From contig CP110972.1 in the NCBI GenBank assembly GCA_028869255.1, positions 3,663,001 to 3,727,000 of the forward strand: 64,000 bases of DNA, read 5' to 3'. The position numbers and the translations under genes are program-made. Shown here one piece after another: positions 17,217-26,095 of this stretch. The notes beneath the pieces are model-generated. The model was given only the letters and a program-made list of their open reading frames with translations, was not told the DNA's origin and ran no database searches. The stretch is from Pseudomonas poae (GTDB taxonomy: Bacteria; Pseudomonadota; Gammaproteobacteria; Pseudomonadales; Pseudomonadaceae). Each line of letters starts with the position of its first letter. Position 1 is the first letter of the stretch.

Positions 17217-17602
17217 TTTTCCCTTACGAACGCGTTTCTAAAGCTTGTCACTGGGGTCACGGGGCCTAAATTTCTAAAGGTTCCAGTTCAAGCGAATGTT
17301 TTCGCAGTGGCGATCTCTGTCGATGGTGATTACCACTGATTCCAAACGGTGTGGCAACCAGTTACACCGAGCTTCCAGACAAACAGGTTCGGACTTCCGT
17401 AGGGCCAATCACTACATCTGTGTTGCCGACGCGAACGATCGGCACTGCATGTTGTGTCTTGACCGACAGATCCCCCAGGGGTCGCGAAAGCGGTGGATCA
17501 GTCAGAAAATATATTGACTGGCACACCGCCTTCGCGAGCGAGCCCGCTCCCACATTTGATAATGTGTTTACACTTCAAGAATCCAATAACAAGGACACCC
17601 CC
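17217..17602. other. Gene-free stretch with coding-like debris and a truncated REP
   Basis: From about 17330 to 17470 one frame reads GVATSYTELPDKQVRTSVGP and continues plausibly, but it has no start signal and ends in repeat sequence, so it may be gene debris. The rest is a REP hairpin lacking most of its left arm. Confidence 0.5.
17482..17554. repeat. REP-type inverted repeat with truncated left arm
   Basis: The right arm is complete (ACACCGCCTTCGCGAGCGAG to CTCCCACA), but the left arm begins only at TCGCGAAAGCGG. The missing GTGGGAGCGGGCTTGC part is replaced by unrelated sequence. Confidence 0.75.
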
Positions 17603-18568
17603 ATGCGCGCACTCGCCGCACTGAGCCGCTTTGTCGGCAATACCTTCGCCTACTGGGTGTTGATTTTCGCCGTCGTCGCCTTCCTCGAACCCGCCTGGTT
17701 CATCGGCCTCAAAAGCGCCATCGTCCCGCTGCTGGGCCTGGTGATGTTCGGCATGGGGCTGACCCTCAAACTCGAAGATTTCGCCGAGGTCGCCCGCCAC
17801 CCGTGGCGCGTCGCGCTGGGCGTCGTCGCGCACTTTGTGATCATGCCGGGCGTCGCCTGGTTGCTGTGCCAGGCTTTTCACCTGCCGCCGGAAATTGCCG
17901 TCGGCGTGATCCTGGTCGGCTGCTGCCCAAGCGGCACCTCGTCCAACGTAATGACCTGGCTGGCCCGGGGCGACCTGGCGTTGTCGGTCGCCATCGCGGC
18001 CGTCACCACCCTCCTCGCACCACTGCTGACCCCGGCGCTGATCTGGCTGCTGGCCTCGGCCTGGTTGCCGGTGTCGTTCATGGAGTTGTTCTGGTCGATC
18101 CTGCAAGTGGTGCTGCTGCCGATCGTGCTCGGCGTGGTCGCGCAACGCCTGCTCGGCGAACGGGTGCGGCATGCGGTGGAAGTGTTGCCGTTGGTGTCGG
18201 TGGTCAGCATCGTGATTATCGTCGCGGCGGTGGTGGCCGCCAGCCAGGCGAAGATTGCCGAATCCGGCCTGTTGATCATGGCCGTGGTGATGTTGCACAA
18301 CAGCTTCGGTTACCTGCTGGGCTACTTCACCGGCCGCGTGTTCAAACTGCCATTGGCCCAACGCAAGTCGTTGGCGCTGGAAGTCGGCATGCAAAACTCC
18401 GGGCTGGGCGCCGCATTGGCCAGCGCGCACTTTTCGCCGTTGGCGGCGGTGCCGAGCGCGCTGTTCAGCGTCTGGCACAATATTTCCGGGGCATTGCTGT
18501 CGACTTACTTCCGCCGGATGAGCGAAAAGGAAGACCGCCGCGTGTTGGAGAACACGCCACAAACTTGA
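17603..18568 (+). CDS. Bile acid:sodium symporter (BASS) family transporter
   Basis: A 321-residue inner-membrane carrier with about ten helices. The start is ATG 17603; the frame stays open upstream into a REP element, but only this ATG begins the family N terminus (MRALAALSRFVGNTFAYW). Conserved blocks are GCCPSGTSSNVMTWLARGD and EVGMQNSGLGAALA, which shape the sodium and substrate sites. Relatives carry bile acids, pantoate or other organic anions, so the substrate is open. It lies just upstream of the guanidine riboswitch and sugE but is probably a separate unit. Confidence 0.92.
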   Translation: MRALAALSRFVGNTFAYWVLIFAVVAFLEPAWFIGLKSAIVPLLGLVMFGMGLTLKLEDFAEVARHPWRVALGVVAHFVIMPGVAWLLCQAFHLPPEIAVGVILVGCCPSGTSSNVMTWLARGDLALSVAIAAVTTLLAPLLTPALIWLLASAWLPVSFMELFWSILQVVLLPIVLGVVAQRLLGERVRHAVEVLPLVSVVSIVIIVAAVVAASQAKIAESGLLIMAVVMLHNSFGYLLGYFTGRVFKLPLAQRKSLALEVGMQNSGLGAALASAHFSPLAAVPSALFSVWHNISGALLSTYFRRMSEKEDRRVLENTPQT

Positions 18569-18599
18569 TCACCTGATCAATTTTCGGCACTCTACCGAG

Positions 18600-18655
18600 C
18601 TTCGCGGGGACGACCTCGCGACGCTCTCACGCGCTAAATCCGGGGACGACCCCAG
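18600..18655 (+). promoter_or_regulatory. Guanidine-II riboswitch (mini-ykkC) upstream of sugE
   Basis: Two small hairpins carry the diagnostic ACGA tetraloops: CGCGGGG-ACGA-CCTCGCG at 18603-18620 and GGGG-ACGA-CCCC at 18642-18653, 21 bases apart. In the known class, each loop helps bind guanidinium and the two loops kiss. The second hairpin ends eight bases before the GAGGGGAG ribosome binding site of the downstream sugE, so control of translation is likely. The combination with a guanidinium exporter gene makes this secure. Confidence 0.93.
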
Positions 18656-18673
18656 CTATAGAGGGGAGTCAGC

Positions 18674-18988
18674 ATGTCCTGGATCATTCTGTTTTTTGCC
18701 GGGTTGTTTGAAGTCGGCTGGGCTGTCGGTTTGAAGTACACCGACGGTTTCAGCAAGCCACTGCCCACCGCCCTGACGATCGCCGCCATGGCCATCAGCC
18801 TTGGCCTGCTTGGGCTGGCCATGAAGGAATTGCCGCTGGGCACCGCGTACGCCATCTGGACGGGCGTGGGTGCCGTGGGCACGGTGATCGCCGGGATTAT
18901 CCTGTTTGGGGAGTCGATGGCGTTGTTCCGCTTGGCCAGTGTGGCGTTGATTATTTGCGGGCTTATCGGCCTTAAGATCAGCGCTTAA
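18674..18988 (+). CDS. sugE: Guanidinium exporter Gdx/SugE (SMR family)
   Basis: A 104-residue four-helix small multidrug resistance protein. The essential glutamate lies in helix 1 ([16 protein letters not shown]), and the Gdx-type signature [17 protein letters not shown] is in helix 3. Members with this pattern export guanidinium ions in exchange for protons as antiparallel dimers. The upstream guanidine-II riboswitch and a strong GAGGGGAG site (18664-18671) support that specificity over general drug efflux. Single gene, followed by a REP hairpin. Confidence 0.95.
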   Translation: MSWIILFFAGLFEVGWAVGLKYTDGFSKPLPTALTIAAMAISLGLLGLAMKELPLGTAYAIWTGVGAVGTVIAGIILFGESMALFRLASVALIICGLIGLKISA

Positions 18989-19001
18989 ACAACTACCGCT
19001 A

Positions 19002-19065
19002 TCGCAGGCAAGCCAGCTCCCACATTTGAAATGCATTCCAAATGTGGGAGCTGGCTTGCCTGCGA
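19002..19065. repeat. REP-type inverted repeat, GTGGGAGCTGGC variant
   Basis: An almost perfect hairpin with arms TCGCAGGCAAGCCAGCTCCC and complement. It lies between the convergent sugE and LplT-PlsC fusion genes. Confidence 0.85.
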
Positions 19066-19090
19066 AGGGGCCGGCACAAGCAATAAAGAA

Positions 19091-20965
19091 CTACCTGGCA
19101 GCCCCGCGCAACACCCCTACCCGCTCCTGCAACTGCGCAGGCGTCGCCGCGCCCACCGCCACGGGCTCACCGGCCACCAGGGTCACCCGTGACCAGATCC
19201 GATGAAACACGCCCTTGCTCGGATCGCGACTGAAAAAACTCCCCCACAACCCCTGCAACGCCATCGGAATCACCGGCACCGGCGTCTCCTCCAGAATGCG
19301 CGTCACACCACCGCGAAACTCGTTCATCTCACCGTCAGCCGTCAATTTGCCTTCCGGAAAGATGCACACCAATTCGCCTTCCTTCAGGTACTGGGCAATC
19401 CGCGTGAAGGCCTTTTCGTAGATCTGGATATCCTCGTTACGCCCGGCAATCGGAATCGCCCCGGCGGTTCGAAAGATAAAGTTCAGCACCGGCAAACGGT
19501 AGATCTTGTAGTACATCACAAAGCGAATCGGACGACGCACCGCACCGCCTATCAACAGCGCGTCGACAAACGACACATGGTTGCACACCAGCAACGCCGC
19601 GCCTTCATCGGGGATCAGGTCCAGGTTGCGATGCTCCACGCGGTACATGGAATGGCTGAGCAGCCAGATCATGAAACGCATGGTGAACTCGGGGACGATC
19701 TTGAAGATGTAGGTGTTGACCGCGATGTTGAGCAGCGAGACCACCAGGAACAACTCGGGGATCGACAGCTTGGCCACGCTCAGCAGCAGGATCGACACAA
19801 TCGCCGAGACCACCATGAACAACGCGTTGAGGATGTTGTTGGCGGCGATCACCCGCGCCCGCTCGTTCTCGGCGGTGCGCGACTGAATCAGCGCGTACAG
19901 CGGCACAATATAGAAGCCGCCGAACACCCCAAGACCGAGAATATCGAACAATACCCACCAGGCCTGGCCGTAACCGAGCACCGCCAGCCAGTCGTTGGCC
20001 TGCACGTTCTGCGGGAAGCCGCCGGAGTGCCACCACAGCAACAGGCCGAACACGGTCAAGCCGAAGGAGCCGAACGGCACCAGGCCGATTTCCACCTTAC
20101 GCCCGGAGAGTTTTTCGCAGAGCATCGAACCGAGGGCGATCCCCACCGAGAATACGGTGAGGATCAGGGTTACCACGGTTTCGTCGCCGTACAACCACTC
20201 CTTGGCGTAAGCCGGGATTTGCGTGAGGTAGATCGCCCCGACAAACCAGAACCACGAGTTACCCACGATCGAGCGCGACACCGCCGGGGTTTGGCCCAGG
20301 CCCAGGCGCAAGGTGGCCCAGGACTCACTGAAAATATTCCAGTTCAGGCGCAGGCCTGGCGTAGAGGCCGCCGCCCGCGGAATGCTGCGGCTGGCCAGGT
20401 AGCCCAACAGCGCCACGCCAACAATCGCTACCGCCACCACCGGTGCGTAGTGGGTGGACGACATCATGATCCCGGCGCCAATGGTGCCGGCCAGGATCGC
20501 CAGGAACGTGCCCATTTCCACCAGGCCGTTGCCGCCCACCAGCTCATCGTCGTGCAGCGCCTGGGGCATGATCGAATACTTCACCGGGCCGAACAGCGCC
20601 GAGTGCGTGCCCATGGCAAACAGGGCCAGCAGCATCAGCTCCAGGTGGTTGAACAGAAATCCCGTGGCGCCCACGGCCATGATCACGATCTCGCCGATCT
20701 TGATGGCGCGGATCAATGCATCCTTGTTGAATTTCTCGCCGAACTGCCCGGCCAGCGCCGAGAACAGGAAGAACGGCAGGATAAACAGCAGCGCACACAG
20801 GTTGACCCAAATGGCGCGATCACCGTCGATGCTGAGCTTGTAGAGAATCGCCAGGATCAGCGATTGCTTGAAGATGTTGTCGTTGAAAGCGCCTAACAAC
20901 TGGGTGATGAAAAACGGCAGAAAACGCCGCGTGCGCAGCAAGGTGAATTGTGAGGGGTGGCTCAT
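19091..20965 (-). CDS. Lysophospholipid transporter-acyltransferase fusion (LplT-PlsC type)
   Basis: A 624-residue inner-membrane protein. Residues 1-410 form an MFS-type carrier resembling LplT (FFITQLLGAFNDNIFKQSL). Residues about 430-620 form a glycerophospholipid acyltransferase with NHVSFVD at 462-468 (HX4D catalytic motif) and FPEGKLTADGEM. In E. coli, LplT flips lysophospholipids and Aas (acyltransferase plus acyl-ACP ligase) re-acylates them; here the ligase part is absent. The expected role is repair of lyso-lipids at the inner membrane, with acyl donor from another enzyme. No adjacent ligase gene is seen. Confidence 0.9.
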   Translation of the reverse strand: MSHPSQFTLLRTRRFLPFFITQLLGAFNDNIFKQSLILAILYKLSIDGDRAIWVNLCALLFILPFFLFSALAGQFGEKFNKDALIRAIKIGEIVIMAVGATGFLFNHLELMLLALFAMGTHSALFGPVKYSIMPQALHDDELVGGNGLVEMGTFLAILAGTIGAGIMMSSTHYAPVVAVAIVGVALLGYLASRSIPRAAASTPGLRLNWNIFSESWATLRLGLGQTPAVSRSIVGNSWFWFVGAIYLTQIPAYAKEWLYGDETVVTLILTVFSVGIALGSMLCEKLSGRKVEIGLVPFGSFGLTVFGLLLWWHSGGFPQNVQANDWLAVLGYGQAWWVLFDILGLGVFGGFYIVPLYALIQSRTAENERARVIAANNILNALFMVVSAIVSILLLSVAKLSIPELFLVVSLLNIAVNTYIFKIVPEFTMRFMIWLLSHSMYRVEHRNLDLIPDEGAALLVCNHVSFVDALLIGGAVRRPIRFVMYYKIYRLPVLNFIFRTAGAIPIAGRNEDIQIYEKAFTRIAQYLKEGELVCIFPEGKLTADGEMNEFRGGVTRILEETPVPVIPMALQGLWGSFFSRDPSKGVFHRIWSRVTLVAGEPVAVGAATPAQLQERVGVLRGAAR

Positions 20966-21023
20966 CGTCCGTGTTCCTGCGTGGCCTGTTATTGGTTCAG
21001 GCCACGACTTTACCTAACTCCGC

Positions 21024-22172
21024 TTACTTATTCGCTAGTCCTGCAATGCAGGGCGAAACAAAAAGCTCGCCTTTATAGGCGCCCTGCACGGTGCGCGTGG
21101 CCACGATCAGCCACATCAGCGCCAATGCCACCACCAGCACGCAGCCGAATACGCTGAAGAACCCCAGTTGCAACAGGCCGGCCAGCTTCAGCGTAGCCAG
21201 GGCATACACCCCCAGCGGGAAGGTAAACCCCCACCACCCCAGGTTGAACGGGATACCGGCGCGCAGGTAACGCAGGGTGATCAACACCGCGATCAGCATC
21301 CACCACAAACCGAAGCCCCACAGAGTAATGCCGGCCACCAGGCCCAGGCCGTTGGCCATTTCGCCGACGCCCTGCACGCCATTGGCGCTGAAGATCGCCG
21401 GCGCGTCGCCGCCCAGCAACAGCATGCCGAGGGCGCCAGTACCGATGGGGCCCAGCGCCAGCCAGCTCGACGCGGCCATATTGGCGGGGGGCAGTTTGTG
21501 CAGGGCCATGCGCAGCATCAGGATGGTCAGGATGCTGAACGCCACCGGCAGCGAAAATGCCCAGAGCACGTAGCTGGTCACCAGCATTACCAGTTGCGCA
21601 TGGGCGTCGGCCAAATGCGGTGCCAGCAGACCACCGCTGGCCGCCGCGACTTCAGCGGCGACCACCGGCAACAGCCAAACGGCGGTCATCTGGTCGATGC
21701 TGTGTTCCTGGCGCGTAAACATCATGAACGGGATCAATACACCGCAGGCCACGGCCATCGCCACGTCCAGCCACCACAAGGCTTGAGCCAACGGGATGAC
21801 CTGACTGCCCCAGCGTGGCAGGCCAAACAGCAGCAAGCCGTTGAGAATCGTGGCCAGGCCCATGGGGATGGTGCCGAAGAACATCGAGACGGTGGAGTGC
21901 CCGAAAATGCGCCGCGCCTCGTGAAAAAACATCACCCAGCGTGCCGCATACAAAACACTGAACAGCACAAACAGGCCAATGGTGAACAGCCACAGCCCTT
22001 CGGCAATGGCCTGCAGCCCCGGCAGGTTGACCGGCAGTTGCGCCAGGGCAAGGGCCAGCACGCCGGTGCCCATGGTGGCGGCAAACCAGTTGGGGGTGAA
22101 TTGGCGAATCACTTCCCGGGGACGGGTCAGGTGACTGAAGGGTTTGTAACTGAGGGTGTTCGAGCAGGTCAT
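21024..22172 (-). CDS. TDT/TehA-SLAC1 family transporter
   Basis: A 382-residue membrane protein with about ten helices. The N-terminal part FTPNWFAATMGTGVLALAL is the family hallmark, including the conserved small residues near helix 1. Members include TehA (tellurite), Mae1 (dicarboxylates), plant SLAC1 anion channels and Ssu1 sulfite pumps, so the cargo cannot be fixed. ATG 22172 has a GAGG site nine bases upstream. It lies 77 bases downstream of an MFS gene on the same strand. No adjacent LysR-type regulator is present. Confidence 0.87.
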   Translation of the reverse strand: MTCSNTLSYKPFSHLTRPREVIRQFTPNWFAATMGTGVLALALAQLPVNLPGLQAIAEGLWLFTIGLFVLFSVLYAARWVMFFHEARRIFGHSTVSMFFGTIPMGLATILNGLLLFGLPRWGSQVIPLAQALWWLDVAMAVACGVLIPFMMFTRQEHSIDQMTAVWLLPVVAAEVAAASGGLLAPHLADAHAQLVMLVTSYVLWAFSLPVAFSILTILMLRMALHKLPPANMAASSWLALGPIGTGALGMLLLGGDAPAIFSANGVQGVGEMANGLGLVAGITLWGFGLWWMLIAVLITLRYLRAGIPFNLGWWGFTFPLGVYALATLKLAGLLQLGFFSVFGCVLVVALALMWLIVATRTVQGAYKGELFVSPCIAGLANK

Positions 22173-22249
22173 GATGGCAATCCTCTTCCTCGCATGAGGT
22201 TGAAGCCATCATAGAATCTGATCGAATATCTATATAACGGGTAATATCT

Positions 22250-23449
22250 CTAACTGTTATCTGTTTTACCTATATAAGTCAGGCGCCGCTCCTGCCAGAT
22301 CAACGCGGCCAAGGCCCCCACGGCCAACAGGATCAGTACTACACCGTAGCCGTCGGTGGTGGCGATCAGGCCAAAACTGCGAATCAGATTGCCCGCCAGC
22401 AACGAAGGCAGGCAGAACGCCAGGTAACTCAGCACATAGAATGCCGACATCAAGCCCGCCCGCTCATGCGGTAAGGCCAGTGGCACCACACTGCGCAAAG
22501 CACCTAGAAAACCCGCGCCAAAGCCGCTGCCGGCGATCAGGGTGGCGATAAAAAACAGTGGCAGGCTGGCGCTGTGTACGGCAGCGAGGATCAGCGTCAC
22601 GCCGATCGCCAGCAACCCGGCGCCGAGCCGCAGCACCTTGTCGGCCGGGCGATTGCGCAGGGTGAAAATCATCAATGCCCCGCTCAACGTCAGCACCGCC
22701 ACCAAGCCGCCACCGATCAGGTTGGAGGTCGAACCGGTGGCGGCCCGCACCAGCGAAGGCGCCAGCGACAGATAGAAGCCGCCCATCGCCCACACCGCCA
22801 CATCCACCGGCAACGACAACCACAACGCCCGGCGCGCCTGCGGGGGTACATGCAAGGTCGGGCGCAGCGACGCCAGTCCACCGGGGATACGGCCCACGGT
22901 TTCCGGCAGGCGCCATACATACGCGGCCTGCAACAGCATCAGCAGCAGTAGCGTCCAGTAGATCAATTGGGTCGGCAATGGCGCGAACTCCACCAACAGG
23001 CTGCTGCCCATTGCACCGCACGCCATGCCCAGCAAAGGCGCCACGCTGTTGACCAGCGGGCCCTGCTGGCGATCGGTATCGAGCAATGCCGCGCCCAGCA
23101 CGGCGGTGGCCATGCCGGTGGCAAACCCTTGCAAAGTGCGGGCGGCAATCAGCCAGATCACACTGCTCTCATTGATAAACAGCAACATCGCCAACATATT
23201 CAGGACCAGTGCCGAAAAGATCACCGGCTTGCGCCCCAGGTGGTCCGACAGCGAACCAACCGTCAGCAGCGCCGCCAACAGGCTCATGGCGTAGACACCG
23301 AAGATCAGCGTGAGCATGCCCGCGGAAAAATGCAGGCCCTCCTGATACAAGTGATACAAGGGTGTCGGCGCGCTGGAGGCGGCGAGAAAGGTCAGCAAGG
23401 TGATCGCGAGGAACACCAGGCTGGAACGATGAGACACTGGGCTGGACAT
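22250..23449 (-). CDS. MFS transporter
   Basis: A 399-residue major facilitator with about twelve helices. Motif A is GSLSDHLGRKPVI in the helix 2-3 loop. ATG 23449 fits the GCGGAG ribosome binding site; a GTG two codons upstream does not. It is divergent from a TetR gene by 91 bases, a typical arrangement for an efflux pump and its own repressor, and the likely control is relief of repression by the exported compound. Substrate unknown. The family and TetR pairing are secure, drug export is inference. Confidence 0.88.
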   Translation of the reverse strand: MSSPVSHRSSLVFLAITLLTFLAASSAPTPLYHLYQEGLHFSAGMLTLIFGVYAMSLLAALLTVGSLSDHLGRKPVIFSALVLNMLAMLLFINESSVIWLIAARTLQGFATGMATAVLGAALLDTDRQQGPLVNSVAPLLGMACGAMGSSLLVEFAPLPTQLIYWTLLLLMLLQAAYVWRLPETVGRIPGGLASLRPTLHVPPQARRALWLSLPVDVAVWAMGGFYLSLAPSLVRAATGSTSNLIGGGLVAVLTLSGALMIFTLRNRPADKVLRLGAGLLAIGVTLILAAVHSASLPLFFIATLIAGSGFGAGFLGALRSVVPLALPHERAGLMSAFYVLSYLAFCLPSLLAGNLIRSFGLIATTDGYGVVLILLAVGALAALIWQERRLTYIGKTDNS

Positions 23450-23540
23450 GAGCACACTCCGCTAAAGCTAATATTTTGCTTTTGCGGAGTGTGCTACCCG
23501 CAAGCGCTTAAAGCAAATTCTTTGTGTTAAGGTTTTACGC

Positions 23541-24079
23541 ATGGCGATAAAAGAAGGCCTGCGCCCGGGGGCCGAAGTGCCCGGGTTCAAGAATCAGTGC
23601 ATAACGCCGCGCGCGAACTGCTGGAAGCCTATGAGCGTTCCAGTGTCACCGTGCCGATGATTGCTGCGCGGGCCGGGGTTACACCCTCGACCATTTACCG
23701 CCGCTGGGGCGACCTCTCCGCCCTGCTCGCCGACGTGGCGCTGGAACGCCTGCGCCCGGACAGCGAGCCCGCCAACACCGGCACCCTGCGCGGTGACTTG
23801 CGGGCCTGGGGCGAGCAATACCTGGATGAAATGAGTTCGGAGCCGGGGCGCAACATGATGCGCGATTTGCAGTGCATGGTGACCCCGGGCTACTGCGTGA
23901 GCATCTTGAGCGGACAGCTTCAGGCGATTGTGGACCGCTACCCGCACGGCTCACCGCCAAGCGTGGACCACCTGATCAACCTGCTGGCGGCGCCGACGGT
24001 GTTCCGCATTCTGTTTTCCACGGCGCCGCTTACAGTGCAAGAGCTGCACGCACTGATCGAACTGGCGCTGAAGGTCTAA
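23541..24079 (+). pseudogene. TetR-family regulator with an apparent one-base frameshift
   Basis: A ligand-responsive DNA-binding repressor that would control the divergent MFS pump. ATG 23541 (with AAGG eight bases before it) reads MAIKEGLRPG, then leaves frame. The body, open from GTG 23597, continues in the other frame: the HTH is VPMIAARAGVTPSTIYRRWG. Restoring one G to the run at 23567-23571 gives a continuous 179-residue protein with GGRSARVQESV between the two parts. Without it only the weak GTG start at 23597 could give a shortened, maybe functional protein retaining the HTH. The likely cause is a sequence error; a true mutation is possible. Confidence 0.78.
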
Positions 24080-24097
24080 ATCCTTGCATCGTACAAA

Positions 24098-24189
24098 ATG
24101 TGGGAGCTGGCTTGCCTGCGATAGCGGTGGTTCAGTCAGCAATTCTCTAATCGACAAACTGCTATCGCAGGCAAGCCTGCTCCCACATT
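24098..24189. repeat. REP-type inverted repeat
   Basis: Arms ATGTGGGAGCTGGCTTGCCT and its near complement surround a short spacer. It is followed by a terminator-like hairpin. Confidence 0.85.
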
Positions 24190-24207
24190 GTCCTGTGTGT
24201 ACTCAAT

Positions 24208-24239
24208 AAAAAACGGCCTCATCAAGAGGCCGTTTTTTT
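24208..24239. terminator. Bidirectional terminator between convergent genes
   Basis: AAAAAACGGCCTC and GAGGCCGTTTTTTT pair over five loop bases, with A and T runs on either side, so it works for both the TetR gene and the minus-strand ABC operon. Confidence 0.93.
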
Positions 24240-24252
24240 CGCTCGCTTTCGA

Positions 24253-25032
24253 TCAGGTACGCATGCCGCGCCCGCTCACCAGCAGCCGCGCACACCCGAT
24301 ATACAACACCACAGTCGCCACCACCATAAAGGTGATCGCCACGCTGATCTTGATGTCCGACACGCCCAGGATGCCGTAACGGAAGGCGTTGACCATGTGC
24401 AGCACCGGGTTGGCCAGCGACACGGTCTGCCAGAACGGCGGCAGCAAGGTAATGGAGTAGAACACCCCGCCCAGGTAAGTCAGCGGCGTCAGCACGAAGG
24501 TCGGGATGATCGAGATATCATCGAAATTGCGCGCAAACACGGCGTTGATAAACCCCAGCAGCGAGAAGATCGTCGCCGTCAGTACCACCACCAGAATGGT
24601 GACGCCCAGGTGATGCACTTGCAGGTGGGTGAAGAACAGCGACAGCAGCGTCACGATCACCCCGACCATCAAGCCACGCAGCACGCCGCCCAGGGTGTAG
24701 CCGATGAGGATGGTGTGCGGCGACACTGGCGAGACCATCAGTTCTTCGATGGAGCGCTGGAACTTGCTGCCGAAGAAACTCGAAACCACGTTGCCGTAGG
24801 AGTTGGTGATCACCGACATCATGATCAGGCCCGGCACGATGTACTCCATGTAGGTGAAGCCACCCATGTCGCCAATCTGGCGGCCGATCAGGTTACCGAA
24901 GATCACAAAGTACAACACCATGGTGATCGCGGGCGGCAGCAGGGTCTGTGGCCAGATCCGGGTAAAGCGCTTCACTTCGCGATAGACAATGGTTTGCAGC
25001 GCGACGATGTTGGGTTGCAGTTCGGAACTCAT
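24253..25032 (-). CDS. ABC-2 type exporter permease (YadH-like)
   Basis: A 259-residue inner-membrane protein with six helices, of the ABC-2/YadH family. Conserved features include PQTLLPPAITMVLYFVIFG, the amphipathic EYIVPGLIMMSVITNSYGN and the SFFGSKFQRSIEELMVSPVS loop. It is the second gene of an operon, overlapping the ATPase gene stop region by four bases (25029-25032). Exports an unknown compound. The family is secure; the cargo is not. Confidence 0.9.
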   Translation of the reverse strand: MSSELQPNIVALQTIVYREVKRFTRIWPQTLLPPAITMVLYFVIFGNLIGRQIGDMGGFTYMEYIVPGLIMMSVITNSYGNVVSSFFGSKFQRSIEELMVSPVSPHTILIGYTLGGVLRGLMVGVIVTLLSLFFTHLQVHHLGVTILVVVLTATIFSLLGFINAVFARNFDDISIIPTFVLTPLTYLGGVFYSITLLPPFWQTVSLANPVLHMVNAFRYGILGVSDIKISVAITFMVVATVVLYIGCARLLVSGRGMRT

Positions 25033-25961
25033 ACCGCCACCTTCGCCAGATTTTTCTCCACCAGGGACACGAACAACTCCTCAAGGCGATTGGTTTTGTT
25101 ACGCAGGCTCAGCACTTCGATTTGCTGGGCCGCCAACTGGGTGAACAGCGCGGTGATGCCCATGGCTTTGTCCACCTGCACCTCCAGGGTGTGGCTGTCC
25201 ACCAGGCGGCTTGGGTAGCCCAGCAATTGCGGGGGCACCGACAGGTTGTTCTTCAGGTCGAGCAAGAAGGTTTCCACATGCAGCTGGCCCAGCAGGTTAC
25301 GCATGCTGGTGTTCTCGACAATGGTGCCGTGGTCGATGATGCCGATGTTGCGGCACAGCTGCTCAGCCTCTTCCAGGTAATGGGTGGTGAGGATGATGGT
25401 GATGCCCTTCTCGTTCAGCTCGGTGAGGAAGGTCCACATCGAGCGGCGCAGTTCAATGTCCACCCCTGCGGTCGGCTCATCGAGAATCAGCAGGCGCGGT
25501 TCATGCACCAGTGCGCGGGCGATCATCAGGCGGCGCTTCATGCCGCCGGACAACGAACGCGACGGCACGTCACGCTTGTCCCACAGGCCCAATTGGGTCA
25601 GGTATTGCTCGGCGCGTTCCTTGGCGATTTTCGCCGGGATGCCGTAGTAGCCAGCCTGGGTCACGACGATGTCGAAGGTCTTTTCAAACTGGTTGAAGTT
25701 GAATTCCTGGGGCACCACGCCGATGGAACGCTTGAGCGCCGCCGGGGATTTGTCCAGGTCATGACCAAAGATATTCACGCTGCCGCTGGTCTTGTTGACC
25801 AGGGTCGAGAGGATGCCGATGGTGGTGGATTTGCCGGCGCCATTGGGGCCGAGCAAGGCGAAGAAGTCACCCTCGGCAACGTCCAGATCGATACCACTCA
25901 GGGCCTGGAAACCGTTGCCGTAGGTTTTGGTTAGCTGCCGGATGGACAGAGCGGAACTCAT
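25029..25961 (-). CDS. ABC exporter ATP-binding protein (YadG-like)
   Basis: A 310-residue ATPase of the ABC-2 export class. Walker A is LGPNGAGKSTTIGIL, the Q-loop contains VPQEFNFNQFE, the signature is SLSGGMKRRLMIARALVHEP and Walker B is LLILDEPTAGVD, with the switch histidine in LTTHYLEEAE. A 90-residue C-terminal region follows. It is first in the operon, with the permease gene overlapping by four bases. The pair resembles E. coli YadG-YadH, whose substrate is unknown. Confidence 0.93.
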   Translation of the reverse strand: MSSALSIRQLTKTYGNGFQALSGIDLDVAEGDFFALLGPNGAGKSTTIGILSTLVNKTSGSVNIFGHDLDKSPAALKRSIGVVPQEFNFNQFEKTFDIVVTQAGYYGIPAKIAKERAEQYLTQLGLWDKRDVPSRSLSGGMKRRLMIARALVHEPRLLILDEPTAGVDIELRRSMWTFLTELNEKGITIILTTHYLEEAEQLCRNIGIIDHGTIVENTSMRNLLGQLHVETFLLDLKNNLSVPPQLLGYPSRLVDSHTLEVQVDKAMGITALFTQLAAQQIEVLSLRNKTNRLEELFVSLVEKNLAKVAV

Positions 25962-26095
25962 ATCGGAATACGCACCAAAGAAGGGAATAGAAACAATAGA
26001 TGAGGGCGCAGCCCAGGTAGTTCAACGGCGGCGCAGGGCGAGCATGGTGCTTGCCCACGCCGCACAAGTACAGTCACCCGTATTAATAGTGGGTA

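Noticed and set aside
17330..17470. A coding-like segment ahead of the BASS gene
   Set aside because: Readable as protein but without a start, stop context or recognisable family; described only as possible debris.
19202..20896. A 564-codon frame antisense to the LplT-acyltransferase fusion
   Set aside because: Shadow frame, extremely rich in Gln, His and Arg.
23541..24079. Phase variation at the G run in the TetR gene
   Set aside because: A five-G run is short for a switch, and two other genes here show the same kind of one-base loss, so sequence error is simpler.
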